From: Actinomycetota bacterium
GTDB taxonomy: Bacteria > Actinomycetota > Actinomycetes > Streptosporangiales > Streptosporangiaceae
Length of the DNA: 63,601 nt
NCBI GenBank assembly: GCA_027314515.1
Contig: DAHVAR010000275.1
Location: forward strand, 1 to 63,601
Reading direction: 5' to 3'
In this document: piece after piece, positions 1 through 8,390 of the stretch
How positions within the stretch are numbered: the stretch's first letter is position 1
How the letters are laid out: each line of letters opens with the position of its first letter
The notes under the pieces: model-generated
What the model saw: only the letters and a program-made list of their open reading frames with translations
Databases searched by the model: none
What the model was told of the DNA's origin: nothing
Translations under genes and position numbers: made by a program

Positions 1-88
1 CGAGCGGCTCGACCTCGTTCCGGCAGAAGTCGGCCACCCAGTCCAGTTGCTCCTGAAACTCCGGCTCGGTTGAGAAATCCCACGCCAC
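1..88 (-). CDS. Acyl-CoA dehydrogenase, N-terminal fragment (cut by window edge)
   Basis: The first 29 codons read leftward from a GTG at 88-86. The peptide starts VAWDFSTEPEFQEQLDWVA and continues DFCRNEVEPL, the usual opening of acyl-CoA dehydrogenases (FAD enzymes that introduce the alpha-beta double bond into acyl-CoA). A GGAGG lies 7 bases upstream of the GTG, which supports this start over any other. The gene runs off the left edge, so no catalytic residue can be checked and the substrate chain length is unknown. It faces away from the regulator at 517. Confidence 0.6.
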   Translation of the reverse strand, partial: MAWDFSTEPEFQEQLDWVADFCRNEVEPL

Positions 89-452
89 GGCGACCTCCAG
101 GGGCCCGGACAGTCATAGAAGGCGATTCTAGAACTAAGGTCCGGCAGCGAGGGTAACTCGCATGCTCGGCGTGCGCCAGGCCGCCGTTCCCGCGCGCGGC
201 GTCGAAGGGCGGCGGAAACTGCCAGCCCACCCTGGTGACGTTGACGACGATCACCGCGAGCGCCGGCCTGGACAGCAGCCACGGCCGCCGGTCGCCTCGG
301 CTGACGGCGGCAGCGGGACGGCCGACGGCGAGCCTGACCGCCGCGCGGTTCGACTGGGCGAACCGCAGCTAGCCGCCGCCTGGCCGTCGAGCCTGCCCCT
401 TCACTTGGCGGCCCCGGCGGCGACCGCATGTCACCTGGTGTTCCCGGTTGAG
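89..452. other. Intergenic stretch without a convincing gene
   Basis: A rightward open frame (162-482) encodes an Arg/Pro/Gly-rich product with no recognisable fold and no ribosome binding site, so I treat it as noncoding. The stretch separates the leftward acyl-CoA dehydrogenase from the rightward regulator and should hold both promoters; only the right-hand one is evident. Confidence 0.5.
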
Positions 453-480
453 TTGACTCGGCGGCATGACGGCTTAGAGT
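453..480 (+). promoter_or_regulatory. Predicted sigma-70-type promoter of the XRE-TPR regulator
   Basis: TTGACT (453-458) and TAGAGT (475-480) are separated by 16 bases and lie 36 bases before the ATG at 517. The leader then carries a strong TAGGAGG ribosome binding site (505-511). Predicted from sequence only. Confidence 0.45.
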
Positions 481-516
481 GAACGACACATGTCCATTGC
501 CCGTTAGGAGGCACCG

Positions 517-1845
517 ATGAGCCCAACGCTCGGACAGCGTCTGCGCGCGCTCCGGATCGAGCGAGGTCTCAGTCAGGCAGACCTGGCCGGTGATCTTGTG
601 TCGCCCAGCTACATCTCGCTGATCGAGTCCGACCGCCGGTCGCCGGAGCGCGAGGTGCTCGACGGCCTTGCCCGCAGGCTCGGCTGCTCGCCGCTGTTCC
701 TCGAGTCGGGCGTGGCGCCGGAACAACTCAATGAGCAGCGCTTGCGGCTGCAATTCGCCGAGATCGCAAGGGCGAACGGATCGCTGAACGAGGCCAGGGA
801 CCAGTTCAGCGGCCTGCTGCCGATGGCAGCAGGCGAGATCCGGTACGAATCGATCTGGGGACTTGCCCGCACCGAAGAGGCACTCGGCAACTTGCACGAG
901 GCGGTGGCGCACCTTGATGCGCTGCTGGACGCGGCACGGATCGGCGAGCCGGGCGCGCCGGGGCTGCTGACCTTGTTCAACGCCAGGTGCCGCATCTACC
1001 GCAAGGCCGGGGACTTTGCCCGCAGCATCGAAGTCGGCGAGTCGGCGCTTCGTGAAGTGCGCGACCTCGGCCTGGAAGGAACCGAGGACGAGATCCGGCT
1101 GGCCTCCACGGTGGTCGGCAGCTACTGGGCCAGGGGCGACATGTTCTCGGCTCAGGAACTGGCCAGCCAGGTGATCGAGCGGGCTGAGAAGCTCAACTCG
1201 CGGGAGGCCCAGGGCAACGCGTACTGGAACGCGTCTGCGGTCGCTGCCGCGCGCGGCCAGCTGAACCTGGCGCTGGAGCTTGCTGCCCGGACCCTTGCCT
1301 TGCTTGCCGAGAGCGCGCCGACTCATAATCTGGCCGCGATGCGGGTCACCTACGCGTGGCTGCTGCTGCGCTGCGACCCGCCGCGGATCGACGAGGCCGA
1401 AGCACTGCTGGACCGGGCGCACGAGGTGCTGACCGCGCTGTCGGTCGGCTCGTACCTGGCGAACTGCGAGACCGAGATCGCGCGCTGCGCGCTGCTGCGC
1501 GGCAACTTCGACCAGGCAGCCGAGATCGCGGGCCAGGCGATGGCCCGGTGCCCGGACGGCTCGCCGCAGGAAGCGCAGCCTCGGCTGATCAGCGGGCTCG
1601 CGCTTGCCCTGAGCGGGCGCCCCGACGAGGGCATCGCGCTGGTGAGGACGGCGGCCGACCTGATGGCCACGCTCGGATCCGGCCTTGATGCCGCCCAGGC
1701 GTGGCGTGAGCTGGCCGAGGCCCTCATCCAGATCGGCCGGTCCGAGCAGGCCATCGATGCACTGCGGAAGGCCGCCGACGTGGCCGGCGCACGGCCGACC
1801 ACCATCCGGCCAGGCATGCGCCTGGCCCTGCCGGTCGCCGACTGA
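517..1845 (+). CDS. XRE-family HTH regulator with TPR-like repeats
   Basis: 442 aa. Residues about 5-65 form a classical XRE helix-turn-helix (GQRLRALRIERGLSQADLAG, then SPSYISLIESDRRSPE). The remaining ~370 residues are helical, Ala/Leu/Glu-rich repeats of TPR type (for example EIRYESIWGLARTEEALGNL and the run around NLALELAARTLALL). This is the plan of actinobacterial XRE-TPR regulators and broadly of peptide-sensing RNPP-type proteins, where the TPR bundle binds a ligand that controls the DNA-binding domain. The start is fixed by TAGGAGG five bases upstream. The ligand is unknown; a small exported peptide is encoded 2 kb downstream (3902-4045). Confidence 0.85.
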   Translation: MSPTLGQRLRALRIERGLSQADLAGDLVSPSYISLIESDRRSPEREVLDGLARRLGCSPLFLESGVAPEQLNEQRLRLQFAEIARANGSLNEARDQFSGLLPMAAGEIRYESIWGLARTEEALGNLHEAVAHLDALLDAARIGEPGAPGLLTLFNARCRIYRKAGDFARSIEVGESALREVRDLGLEGTEDEIRLASTVVGSYWARGDMFSAQELASQVIERAEKLNSREAQGNAYWNASAVAAARGQLNLALELAARTLALLAESAPTHNLAAMRVTYAWLLLRCDPPRIDEAEALLDRAHEVLTALSVGSYLANCETEIARCALLRGNFDQAAEIAGQAMARCPDGSPQEAQPRLISGLALALSGRPDEGIALVRTAADLMATLGSGLDAAQAWRELAEALIQIGRSEQAIDALRKAADVAGARPTTIRPGMRLALPVAD

Positions 1846-1868
1846 TCCCCGTTTAGCCGGTCACGCGT

Positions 1869-3671
1869 TCAGCCGGTCACGGGAGCCGGACTCAGGACGC
1901 GCAGCAGGAAGTCCATGGTGGCGCTGCGCATGCTGGCGATGTTCTGCGGGCGGGCGTACCGGTGGCCCTCGTCTTCGTAGACGGTGAGCTCACAGTCCAG
2001 GCCGGCGGCGTGCAGCGCGCCGGCCAGCGCCGTGGCCTGGCTCACCGGTACCCGGGCATCCTGGCGGCCGTGAAACAGCAGCACTGGCGCCCGGAAATCG
2101 GCGGCCCTGGTCACCGGCGAGGCCGCAGCCAGTCGGCCCGCGTCAGCGACCGGGTCCCCGATCCTGGCAGCCTCCTTCCGGCCCGCCGGGCCGCCGAAGG
2201 ACATCAGCGCGCCGACGTAACCCGCCAGGTCGGCCGGAGCCGACGCGGCCGCAACACCCGCCAGCGGGATCTCTGCCTGCGTCGCGAGCATGAGCGCGGC
2301 ATACCCGCCATAGCCGTAACCGATGGCCGCGACCCGGCTAAGGTCGACGAGCCCGGCCAGATCCGCCGACCGCAGCGCGTCGATCAGGTCGTCCTGCATG
2401 GCGAGCGACCACTGCCCGTCGCCGGCATCGCGGAACGCCTTGCCGAATCCGCGAGATCCGCGGTAATTCACCTGCAGGCAGCACAGCCCGGCGGCGGCGA
2501 CCGACTGCGCCCACGGATCTAGCTGACCGCCGTCCCTGGCCCATGGGCCATCATGGATCGCCAGCACGGCTGGCCACGGTGGCGGCCCGCTCGGGCGAGT
2601 GACGAAGCCAGTGATCTGCCTTCCATCCCTGGCGCGATAACAGATCGGCTCGCGGCGCTGCGTCCGGATCCGGGCCAGGCTGGTAAATCTTGCGAGCGGC
2701 TTGCTGACGGCCGCGGAAGCGCGGCTGATCGTGACGAACGCGGGGCCGCCGACCGGAATCGACACTTCCGCGAGGCAGTGAGTCTCGTTCCGGCCGACGA
2801 TGACCGCCGCCGCGCCGTCCGCCACCTGCTTCAGGCGGCTCAGGTCCGCCGCGGCCGCATCGGTCAGCGCCGTCTGCGGATTGACCGGATTAGTCGTCGT
2901 CACCAGATCGGGGCCGGTCCCGTCGGGCGACATCAGCACCGAGATGACGTCGAACCTGTCGTCTGCGCTGAGCACTCTCGGCGTCCAGTCCGGTGGCGAC
3001 ATCGCGACCAGGGCGGTCGTGTCCCGGCCGGCCGAGCTCAGCGCATAGAGCGTCGGCCCGGCACCGAACGCCAGCGGACCGGATAGCTCGCCATCCTGCT
3101 CCGCCATGGTGAGGATGCGCGACCATGACGGCCGGGCGAGCGGGCCATACCACCATTCGCACCGGCCGTTCCCGGAGTGGACCGCGACCGCCTGGGTAGC
3201 ACTGGCCAGCCAGCGGCTGACCGGCCTGCCCGGTGACTCCCACTCAGCCAGCACGGCGCCGCCTGGCGTGACAGCCTGAAGCTGGAAGCCGGTGGTGACT
3301 GGATGCCGCACTCCGATCAGGATGCTCGGCTTGCCCCCGCCGCTCTGCCCCGCGTACTGCGAGTCCGCACCAAGGCCGGGCGTAAGCCTGGTCAGGGTAC
3401 GGGCGCCCAGGTCGAGCCAGGCCAGCACGTGCGGCTCGGCACCGGGGAGTTGCAGCACCAGGACGAGCCCGTCGCCGTCGGCCCCCCAGTGATATTCGCG
3501 CAGCCGCCATGGCTGCAGATCGGACACGAGCTGCATGGGTGAGTTGCCGGTACCGATCCAGACATTGGCCGCGCCATCCTGCCAGCGGACGGCGGCGAAC
3601 CTGTCCCCTGCGGGAGCCAGCCTTGGCCGGGTCCAGTCTGGCCGTTCAGGGACGACGTATCCGGTGGCCAT
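1869..3671 (-). CDS. S9 prolyl-oligopeptidase-like hydrolase lacking the nucleophile serine
   Basis: About 600 aa. The N-terminal ~340 residues look like a beta-propeller domain (repeated W/G/P-rich strands); the C-terminal ~230 residues are an alpha/beta-hydrolase domain with AILAIHDGPW-type oxyanion context and the S9 landmark region. The nucleophile elbow, normally G-x-S-Y-G-G-Y, reads GYGYGGYAALM: the serine is glycine (codon GGC at 2313-2315, residue ~453). Asp (FHGRQDARVP) and His (EDEGHRYAR) of the triad are kept. As written it should be a pseudo-peptidase or binding protein. The ATG at 3671 has AGGG five bases upstream; an in-frame GTG at 3677 is an alternative. It is transcribed away from the palindrome at 3758-3781. 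Confidence 0.8.
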   Translation of the reverse strand: MATGYVVPERPDWTRPRLAPAGDRFAAVRWQDGAANVWIGTGNSPMQLVSDLQPWRLREYHWGADGDGLVLVLQLPGAEPHVLAWLDLGARTLTRLTPGLGADSQYAGQSGGGKPSILIGVRHPVTTGFQLQAVTPGGAVLAEWESPGRPVSRWLASATQAVAVHSGNGRCEWWYGPLARPSWSRILTMAEQDGELSGPLAFGAGPTLYALSSAGRDTTALVAMSPPDWTPRVLSADDRFDVISVLMSPDGTGPDLVTTTNPVNPQTALTDAAAADLSRLKQVADGAAAVIVGRNETHCLAEVSIPVGGPAFVTISRASAAVSKPLARFTSLARIRTQRREPICYRARDGRQITGFVTRPSGPPPWPAVLAIHDGPWARDGGQLDPWAQSVAAAGLCCLQVNYRGSRGFGKAFRDAGDGQWSLAMQDDLIDALRSADLAGLVDLSRVAAIGYGYGGYAALMLATQAEIPLAGVAAASAPADLAGYVGALMSFGGPAGRKEAARIGDPVADAGRLAAASPVTRAADFRAPVLLFHGRQDARVPVSQATALAGALHAAGLDCELTVYEDEGHRYARPQNIASMRSATMDFLLRVLSPAPVTG

Positions 3672-3757
3672 CCTCACCCTGATCGCTAAGCCCCAGCCGA
3701 AGATCGTGGCGACCGGTTCTTATGCCGCCGCTAGGACGTTATCGGGCAGATTCCGGC

Positions 3758-3781
3758 TCAGTCAAGGTCAGCCTTGACTGA
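3758..3781. promoter_or_regulatory. 24-bp perfect palindrome, candidate operator
   Basis: Arms TCAGTCAAGG (3758-3767) and CCTTGACTGA (3772-3781) are perfect 10-bp inverted repeats around a TCAG centre. The site lies between the leftward S9-type gene (start 3671) and the rightward small peptide gene (start 3902), so it could control both. No T-run follows, which argues against a terminator. The binding protein is unknown; candidates are the XRE-TPR regulator at 517 or a MerR-type activator encoded elsewhere. Confidence 0.6.
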
Positions 3782-3901
3782 TCTAGTTATGTCTGGCCAT
3801 CGTCTGTAGTGCAATGTAATAGCAGAATGACCGCTTTTCCTGACTGTCGCCCCGAGGCGGCATGTCGCCGTCTCCCACTACCAGATGGGTGGAACATCAA
3901 G

Positions 3902-4045
3902 ATGAACAGCATCCGCATCGCCATCGCTTCGCTTCTCGCTGCCGCAGCCATGCTGGCCGGAGGAGCGATTATCCACCACGATGCGACACCGCGCGCGAGC
4001 CACAAGATCGTCCTGGCCGACCCGATCCTCTGCTGCGAAGATTGA
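3902..4045 (+). CDS. Small putative exported peptide (47 aa)
   Basis: The peptide has a short charged start (MNSIRIAI), a hydrophobic core (residues ~6-26, ASLLAAAAMLAGGAII) and a polar C-terminal tail ending in KIVLADPILCCED. This is the layout of a signal peptide or single membrane anchor plus a ~20-residue mature tail with a Cys-Cys pair. Upstream in-frame starts exist (to 3809) but would place charged residues before the hydrophobic segment, so I prefer the ATG at 3902. The ribosome binding site is weak. I recognise no family. A role as a signalling peptide for a TPR regulator is conjecture. Confidence 0.45.
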   Translation: MNSIRIAIASLLAAAAMLAGGAIIHHDATPRASHKIVLADPILCCED

Positions 4046-4160
4046 GCCGGCCGGCCCGCCGCCGGCCCGGGCCTACGGGCGGACAAGCCCGGCCCTGCCC
4101 GGCGGCGGGATGGACGCGCGCCGGGGAAGGGTACCGCGCCGCCGGTTGTTAGCCACTGGC

Positions 4161-4802
4161 ATGCAGGTAGAGATCTGGTCTGACGTCGTGTGCCCGTGGT
4201 GCTACCTGGGCAAGAAGCGCTTTGAGCGAGCGCTGGCCAGCTTCGAGCATCGCGACCAGGTACAGGTGGTGTACCGGTCGTTCGAGCTGGACCCGGCGAC
4301 GCTGCCGGGAGTCACGACGCCGACCGTCGAGCGACTGGCGCAGAAATACGCGATGAGCCCGGCTCAGGCCGATCAGGCCCAGCGGCAGATGGAGCAGCGC
4401 GCGGCAGCGGACGGGCTGACGTTCCGGCTGGCCGGGCTCCGCAGCGGCAGCACCAGGGACGCGCACCGGCTGCTGCAACTCGCCAAAGACGCCGGGCTGC
4501 AGGGCCCGCTGATGGAGCGGCTGCACCGCGCCTACTTCACCGAGCAGGAGTCCGTGTTCGACCATGACTCCCTGACCCGGCTGGCCGTCGAGGCCGGCCT
4601 CGACCGCGACGATGTTGTTGCGGTCCTGGCGAGCGACCGGTACGCCGATCACGTCGATACCGACGAGCAGATGGCTCACGCGCTGGGCGCGACCGGAGTC
4701 CCGTTGTTCGTCGTCGACCGCACGTACGGCATCTCCGGCGCGCAGCCGGAGCAGGTGATCGCAAGCGTGCTGGAGCGCGCGTGGCTCGAGGCCGCGTCGT
4801 AG
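4161..4802 (+). CDS. DsbA-family oxidoreductase, FrnE type
   Basis: 213 aa. The protein begins MQVEIWSDVVCPWCYLGKKR, the FrnE/2-hydroxychromene-2-carboxylate isomerase-like DsbA signature with the CPWC redox pair at residues 11-14. The helical insertion and the cis-Pro loop (GATGVPLFVVDRTYGISGAQ) are present, and length matches the family (210-240 aa). No signal peptide, so it acts in the cytoplasm, probably as a disulphide oxidoreductase/isomerase. The open frame extends upstream to 3981, but the family start is the ATG at 4161. It is followed by the alpha/beta hydrolase after 31 bases. Confidence 0.85.
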   Translation: MQVEIWSDVVCPWCYLGKKRFERALASFEHRDQVQVVYRSFELDPATLPGVTTPTVERLAQKYAMSPAQADQAQRQMEQRAAADGLTFRLAGLRSGSTRDAHRLLQLAKDAGLQGPLMERLHRAYFTEQESVFDHDSLTRLAVEAGLDRDDVVAVLASDRYADHVDTDEQMAHALGATGVPLFVVDRTYGISGAQPEQVIASVLERAWLEAAS

Positions 4803-4833
4803 CCGGGCTGCCCGGCCTGCTTCGCTACTACAC

Positions 4834-5727
4834 ATGACGACGCCCCCTGATCTGCCCCCGGCCTGGTTCACCCGCGCCCTTGCCGCTCCCGTCGTGCCCG
4901 CCGCCGTCACCGTGGCCGGCACCAAGATCGCCTACCGGGAGTTCGGCGACGGCGCCGGGAACGGCATCGTCCTGGCGCATGGCGGTGCAGCGCACGCGCG
5001 CTGGTGGGATCACATCGCCCCGCTGCTGGCTGCCGGACGGCGGGTGGTCGCGCTCGACCTGTCCGGTCACGGCGACAGCGGCCGACGCGATAAGTACACG
5101 CTCGACGGCTGGGCTGCCGAGGTCATGGCGGTCGCCGCGGCCGCGGGATTCGCCCGGCCGCCGATTGTCGTCGGGCACAGCATGGGAGGCTTCGTCGCGC
5201 TGCGGACAGCCGGCCTGTACGGCGCCGACCTGGCGGGGATAGCGGTCATCGACTCCCCGGTACAGGACATCACGCCGGAGCAGCGGGCCGCCAGGGACGC
5301 GCGGGCATTCGGCCCGCTGCGCGTCTACCCGTCTCGCGAGGCAGCGATCAGCCGGTTCCGCCCGATACCGGACCAGCCGACGCTGCCTTACATCAGGGCG
5401 CACGTCGCGGCCACCTCGATCCGCCCGGTCCAGGGCGGCTGGAGCTGGAAGTTCGATCCCGCCGTCTTCGGCCGGCCGGCGGCCACGCCGCTACTGCTGC
5501 GGCATCTTGACTGCCGGGTCGCGCTTTTCCACGCCGAGAACGGAATCGTGCCGCCGCAGACAACGGAACTCATGTACGACAAGCTCGGCCGCCGGGCACC
5601 GGTGATCGAGATACCCGCGGCTGGCCACCACGTGATGCTCGATCAGCCCATCGCGCTGGTGACTGCCATCCGGACGCTGCTGTCTGACTGGGACCACTCG
5701 CTGCCAGCGCTGCCGCGACTCGGCTAG
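4834..5727 (+). CDS. Alpha/beta-fold hydrolase
   Basis: 297 aa. Typical order: oxyanion strand (IVLAHGGAAHARWWDHI), nucleophile elbow GHSMGGF at about residue 112, and catalytic histidine in AAGHHVMLDQP near the C-terminus. The acid position reads ALFHAENGIVPP, where Asp is more usual, so Glu or another residue may serve. Cytosolic, no signal peptide. Substrate unknown; closest in style to epoxide hydrolase/haloperoxidase-like esterases. Confidence 0.85.
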   Translation: MTTPPDLPPAWFTRALAAPVVPAAVTVAGTKIAYREFGDGAGNGIVLAHGGAAHARWWDHIAPLLAAGRRVVALDLSGHGDSGRRDKYTLDGWAAEVMAVAAAAGFARPPIVVGHSMGGFVALRTAGLYGADLAGIAVIDSPVQDITPEQRAARDARAFGPLRVYPSREAAISRFRPIPDQPTLPYIRAHVAATSIRPVQGGWSWKFDPAVFGRPAATPLLLRHLDCRVALFHAENGIVPPQTTELMYDKLGRRAPVIEIPAAGHHVMLDQPIALVTAIRTLLSDWDHSLPALPRLG

Positions 5728-5853
5728 GCCACCACTGGCCGGTGCCCGCAGCGCGCGACGGCCGGCAAATTCCGCGGCCGGGTTGCCGCTCCGGGCGGCA
5801 AACTTGTGCCGGGCGTTCGTTTGGCAACCGGCGCCGCTGACCACATAACCGGC

Positions 5854-6279
5854 ATGCCGACAGCTCGCGCCGGGTCGCCGATGACGGCGGCGGATCCGAT
5901 CAGCCAGTTCTTCGCCGACCTCGCCGCGCCGGGCCACCTGGCCACATTTGAGGGTGATTCGGCCACGCTGCGTTTCGACGTCCGCGACCGCGGCCAGGTA
6001 CAGCACTGGTACATCGCCGTCAGCGACGGCGATGTCGCGGTGAGCCGCCAGCACAAGGCGGCGGACGCCGTCATCGGAGTCCAGCGCCCGCAGTTCGAGG
6101 CCATCGTCACGGGCCGGCTCAACGCCCAGGCGGCCCTGCTGCGCGGCGTCATGATCTGCGAGGGCAGCCTGGCAGCGCTGATGATGTTCCAGCGGTGCCT
6201 GCCGGGGCCGCCCGGCTCGACCGGGCGGGTCGCGCCGATCAGCTCGCAGCAGGTGATGGCTGAGCGGAGGCCGGCGTGA
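5854..6279 (+). CDS. SCP2 sterol-carrier-domain protein
   Basis: 141 aa from the ATG at 5854; a second ATG at 5881 (MTAADPISQFFADLAAPG) is equally plausible. The core matches a small SCP2-like fold: ATLRFDVRDRGQVQHWYIAVSDGDVAVS followed by ADAVIGVQRPQFEAIVTGRLNAQAALLRGVMICEG, where the 'ARMLLMQGKLKVEG'-like helix lines the lipid pocket. Such proteins bind lipids or fatty-acyl groups. The last bases overlap the GTG start of the next gene by four (GTGA), so the two are probably translated together. Confidence 0.75.
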   Translation: MPTARAGSPMTAADPISQFFADLAAPGHLATFEGDSATLRFDVRDRGQVQHWYIAVSDGDVAVSRQHKAADAVIGVQRPQFEAIVTGRLNAQAALLRGVMICEGSLAALMMFQRCLPGPPGSTGRVAPISSQQVMAERRPA

Positions 6280-8372
6280 GCAGCCAGTTCGTGCAGATCC
6301 TGGAAGGCAACACGTTCGTCGTCAGCGATGACCGGGGTGACATCGAGGCCTCCCCTGCCGATCCGACCGGGCTGTTCTCGTTCGATACCCGGTTCCTGTC
6401 CCGGTGGGTGCTGACGGTGAACGGCCAGCGGCTGACCGCGCTGTCGACCGACGACATGCAGTACTTCCAGGCGCAGTTCTTCCTCGTGCCCGGTAGCGGG
6501 ACCGTCTATGTCGACGCCAAGCTGTCGGTTATCCGGATGCGCGAGGTCGCCGACGGCTTCCGGGAGCGACTGCGCGTGCTCAATCACGAGAACACGCCCG
6601 TCACCCTGACGATCCGGCTGGAAGCGGCCAGCGACTTCGCCGACCTGTTCGAGGTCAAGGACGCGCTGGCCAAGAAGGGAAGGTACCGGAACGAGATCGT
6701 CGGCAGCGATCTTGTGCTGCGATATCAGCGGGAAACCTACGCCAGGGAAACCTGGATCTCGGCAACTCAGCCAGCCGAGGTCGACGAGACGGGCTTCAAA
6801 TTCACCGTCACCGTGCCGCCGCACGGCGAGTGGAGTACCGAGCTTGATGTCGTCGTATCCGAAGGCTGCCCGGATGGATCGCCGGGCGGCCCGGTCGGGA
6901 TCCGGGGGCAGGGCCGGCGGCGGGTGCGCGAGGACATGGCACACGGCCTGGCGAAGTGGCTGCAGCGGGTACCCACCGTGGAGTGCGACTGGGAGGCGGT
7001 CGGGCAGATTTACCGCCGTTGCCTGACTGACCTTGCCGCCCTGCGGTTCACTACGCTGACCATGCCGGGCCGGGCGCTGCCGGCCGCTGGCCTGCCCTGG
7101 TTCATGACGATGTTCGGCCGGGACAGTATCTTCACCAGCCTGCAGGCACTGCCGTTCACCGCCGAACTCGCGTCGACCACGCTGCTCGCGCTGGCCGAGC
7201 GCCAGGGCACCAGGATCGACGACTTCAGGGACGAGGATCCCGGTCGCATCCTGCACGAGATGCGCTACGGCGAGCTGACGGCCTTCGAAGAGCGGCCGCA
7301 TTCTCCCTACTACGGCAGCGCCGACGCCACTGCGCTGTATGTCGTACTGCTCGACGAGTACGAGCGCTGGACCGGCGACACCAAACTGGTCCGCGGCCTT
7401 GAGCAGGCCGCACGGGCCGCGCTCAACTGGATCGACGAGTACGCCGACCTCCAGGGCAACGGTTACATCTCCTACCAGCGGCGCAACGCCAAGACCGGGC
7501 TGGAGAACCAGTGCTGGAAGGATTCCTGGGACTCGATCTCCTACCGCAACGGGGACCTGCCGGGGTTCCCGCGGGCGACCTGCGAGCTCCAGGGCTACGC
7601 CTACGACGCCAAGATTCGCGGCGCCCGGCTGGCGCGGCAGGTCTGGCAGGACGCCGCCTTCGCCGACCGGCTGGAGAAGGAAGCCGCCGACCTGAAGCGC
7701 AGGTTCAACCGCGACTTCTGGGTGGAAGACGGAGAGTACTTCGCGGTCGCTCTCGACTCCGATGGCCGCCAGGTCGACTCGCTGACCTCTAACATCGGCC
7801 ACCTGCTGTGGAGCGGCATCGTCGAGACATCCAAGGCCAGGTCCGTGGCACGGCACCTGCTCGGGCCACGGTTGTTCTCCGGCTGGGGCGTCCGCACGCT
7901 CGCCGAGGGCGAGGCCCGTTACAACCCGATCGGCTACCACGTCGGTACTGTGTGGCCGTTCGACAACTCCTTCATTGCCTGGGGCCTGCGCCGTTACGGG
8001 TTCAAGGACGAGGCTGCCTGCATCGTGGCCGGCATCATGGAGGCAGCCGAGGTGTTCCAGGGCAGGCTGCCTGAGGCGTTCGGCGGCTACCAGCGGGCCG
8101 CGACCCGGTACCCGGTGCAGTACCTGACGGCATGCAGCCCGCAGGCCTGGTCGACCGGGGCGCCGCTGCTGTTGCTGCGGGTGGGCCTTGGCCTCCAGCC
8201 GCACGGCGACAACCTGATCGTCGACCCGGCGCTGCCGCTGCGAGTCGGCCATCTGCAGATCCTCGACCTGCCCGGCAGGTGGAAGAAGATGGACGCGTTC
8301 GGCCGCGGCCGCGTGGACACCGACCGCCTGACCGGGCGGTTGTCGCGCGGCAGGTCACCGGCAGGCGCCTGA
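6276..8372 (+). CDS. Glycogen-debranching-type enzyme (GDE_N domain plus alpha/alpha6 catalytic domain)
   Basis: 698 aa. The N-terminal ~200 residues (EGNTFVVSDDRGDI, GLFSFDTRFLSRW, QRLTALSTDDMQYFQAQFF) match the N-terminal domain of bacterial glycogen-debranching proteins. The C-terminal part is an (alpha/alpha)6 barrel with GLPWFMTMFGRDSIFTSLQA, YYGSADATALYVVLLDEY, WKDSWDSISYRNGD and GVRTLAEGEARYNPIGYHVG, resembling amylo-alpha-1,6-glucosidase/GH15-like enzymes. It should hydrolyse alpha-glucosidic branches of intracellular glucan. GTG start overlaps the SCP2 stop. Confidence 0.85.
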   Translation: MSSQFVQILEGNTFVVSDDRGDIEASPADPTGLFSFDTRFLSRWVLTVNGQRLTALSTDDMQYFQAQFFLVPGSGTVYVDAKLSVIRMREVADGFRERLRVLNHENTPVTLTIRLEAASDFADLFEVKDALAKKGRYRNEIVGSDLVLRYQRETYARETWISATQPAEVDETGFKFTVTVPPHGEWSTELDVVVSEGCPDGSPGGPVGIRGQGRRRVREDMAHGLAKWLQRVPTVECDWEAVGQIYRRCLTDLAALRFTTLTMPGRALPAAGLPWFMTMFGRDSIFTSLQALPFTAELASTTLLALAERQGTRIDDFRDEDPGRILHEMRYGELTAFEERPHSPYYGSADATALYVVLLDEYERWTGDTKLVRGLEQAARAALNWIDEYADLQGNGYISYQRRNAKTGLENQCWKDSWDSISYRNGDLPGFPRATCELQGYAYDAKIRGARLARQVWQDAAFADRLEKEAADLKRRFNRDFWVEDGEYFAVALDSDGRQVDSLTSNIGHLLWSGIVETSKARSVARHLLGPRLFSGWGVRTLAEGEARYNPIGYHVGTVWPFDNSFIAWGLRRYGFKDEAACIVAGIMEAAEVFQGRLPEAFGGYQRAATRYPVQYLTACSPQAWSTGAPLLLLRVGLGLQPHGDNLIVDPALPLRVGHLQILDLPGRWKKMDAFGRGRVDTDRLTGRLSRGRSPAGA

Positions 8373-8390
8373 CCGGGCACTGACGGCCAG

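Noticed and set aside
162-482. 106-codon rightward open frame before the XRE-TPR gene
   Set aside because: Arg/Pro/Gly-rich, no domain, no ribosome binding site, overlaps a good promoter.
5724-8252. 842-codon leftward frame opposite the debranching enzyme
   Set aside because: Antisense shadow typical of high-GC DNA; low-complexity Arg/Val/Gly product, while the sense strand has clear domains.
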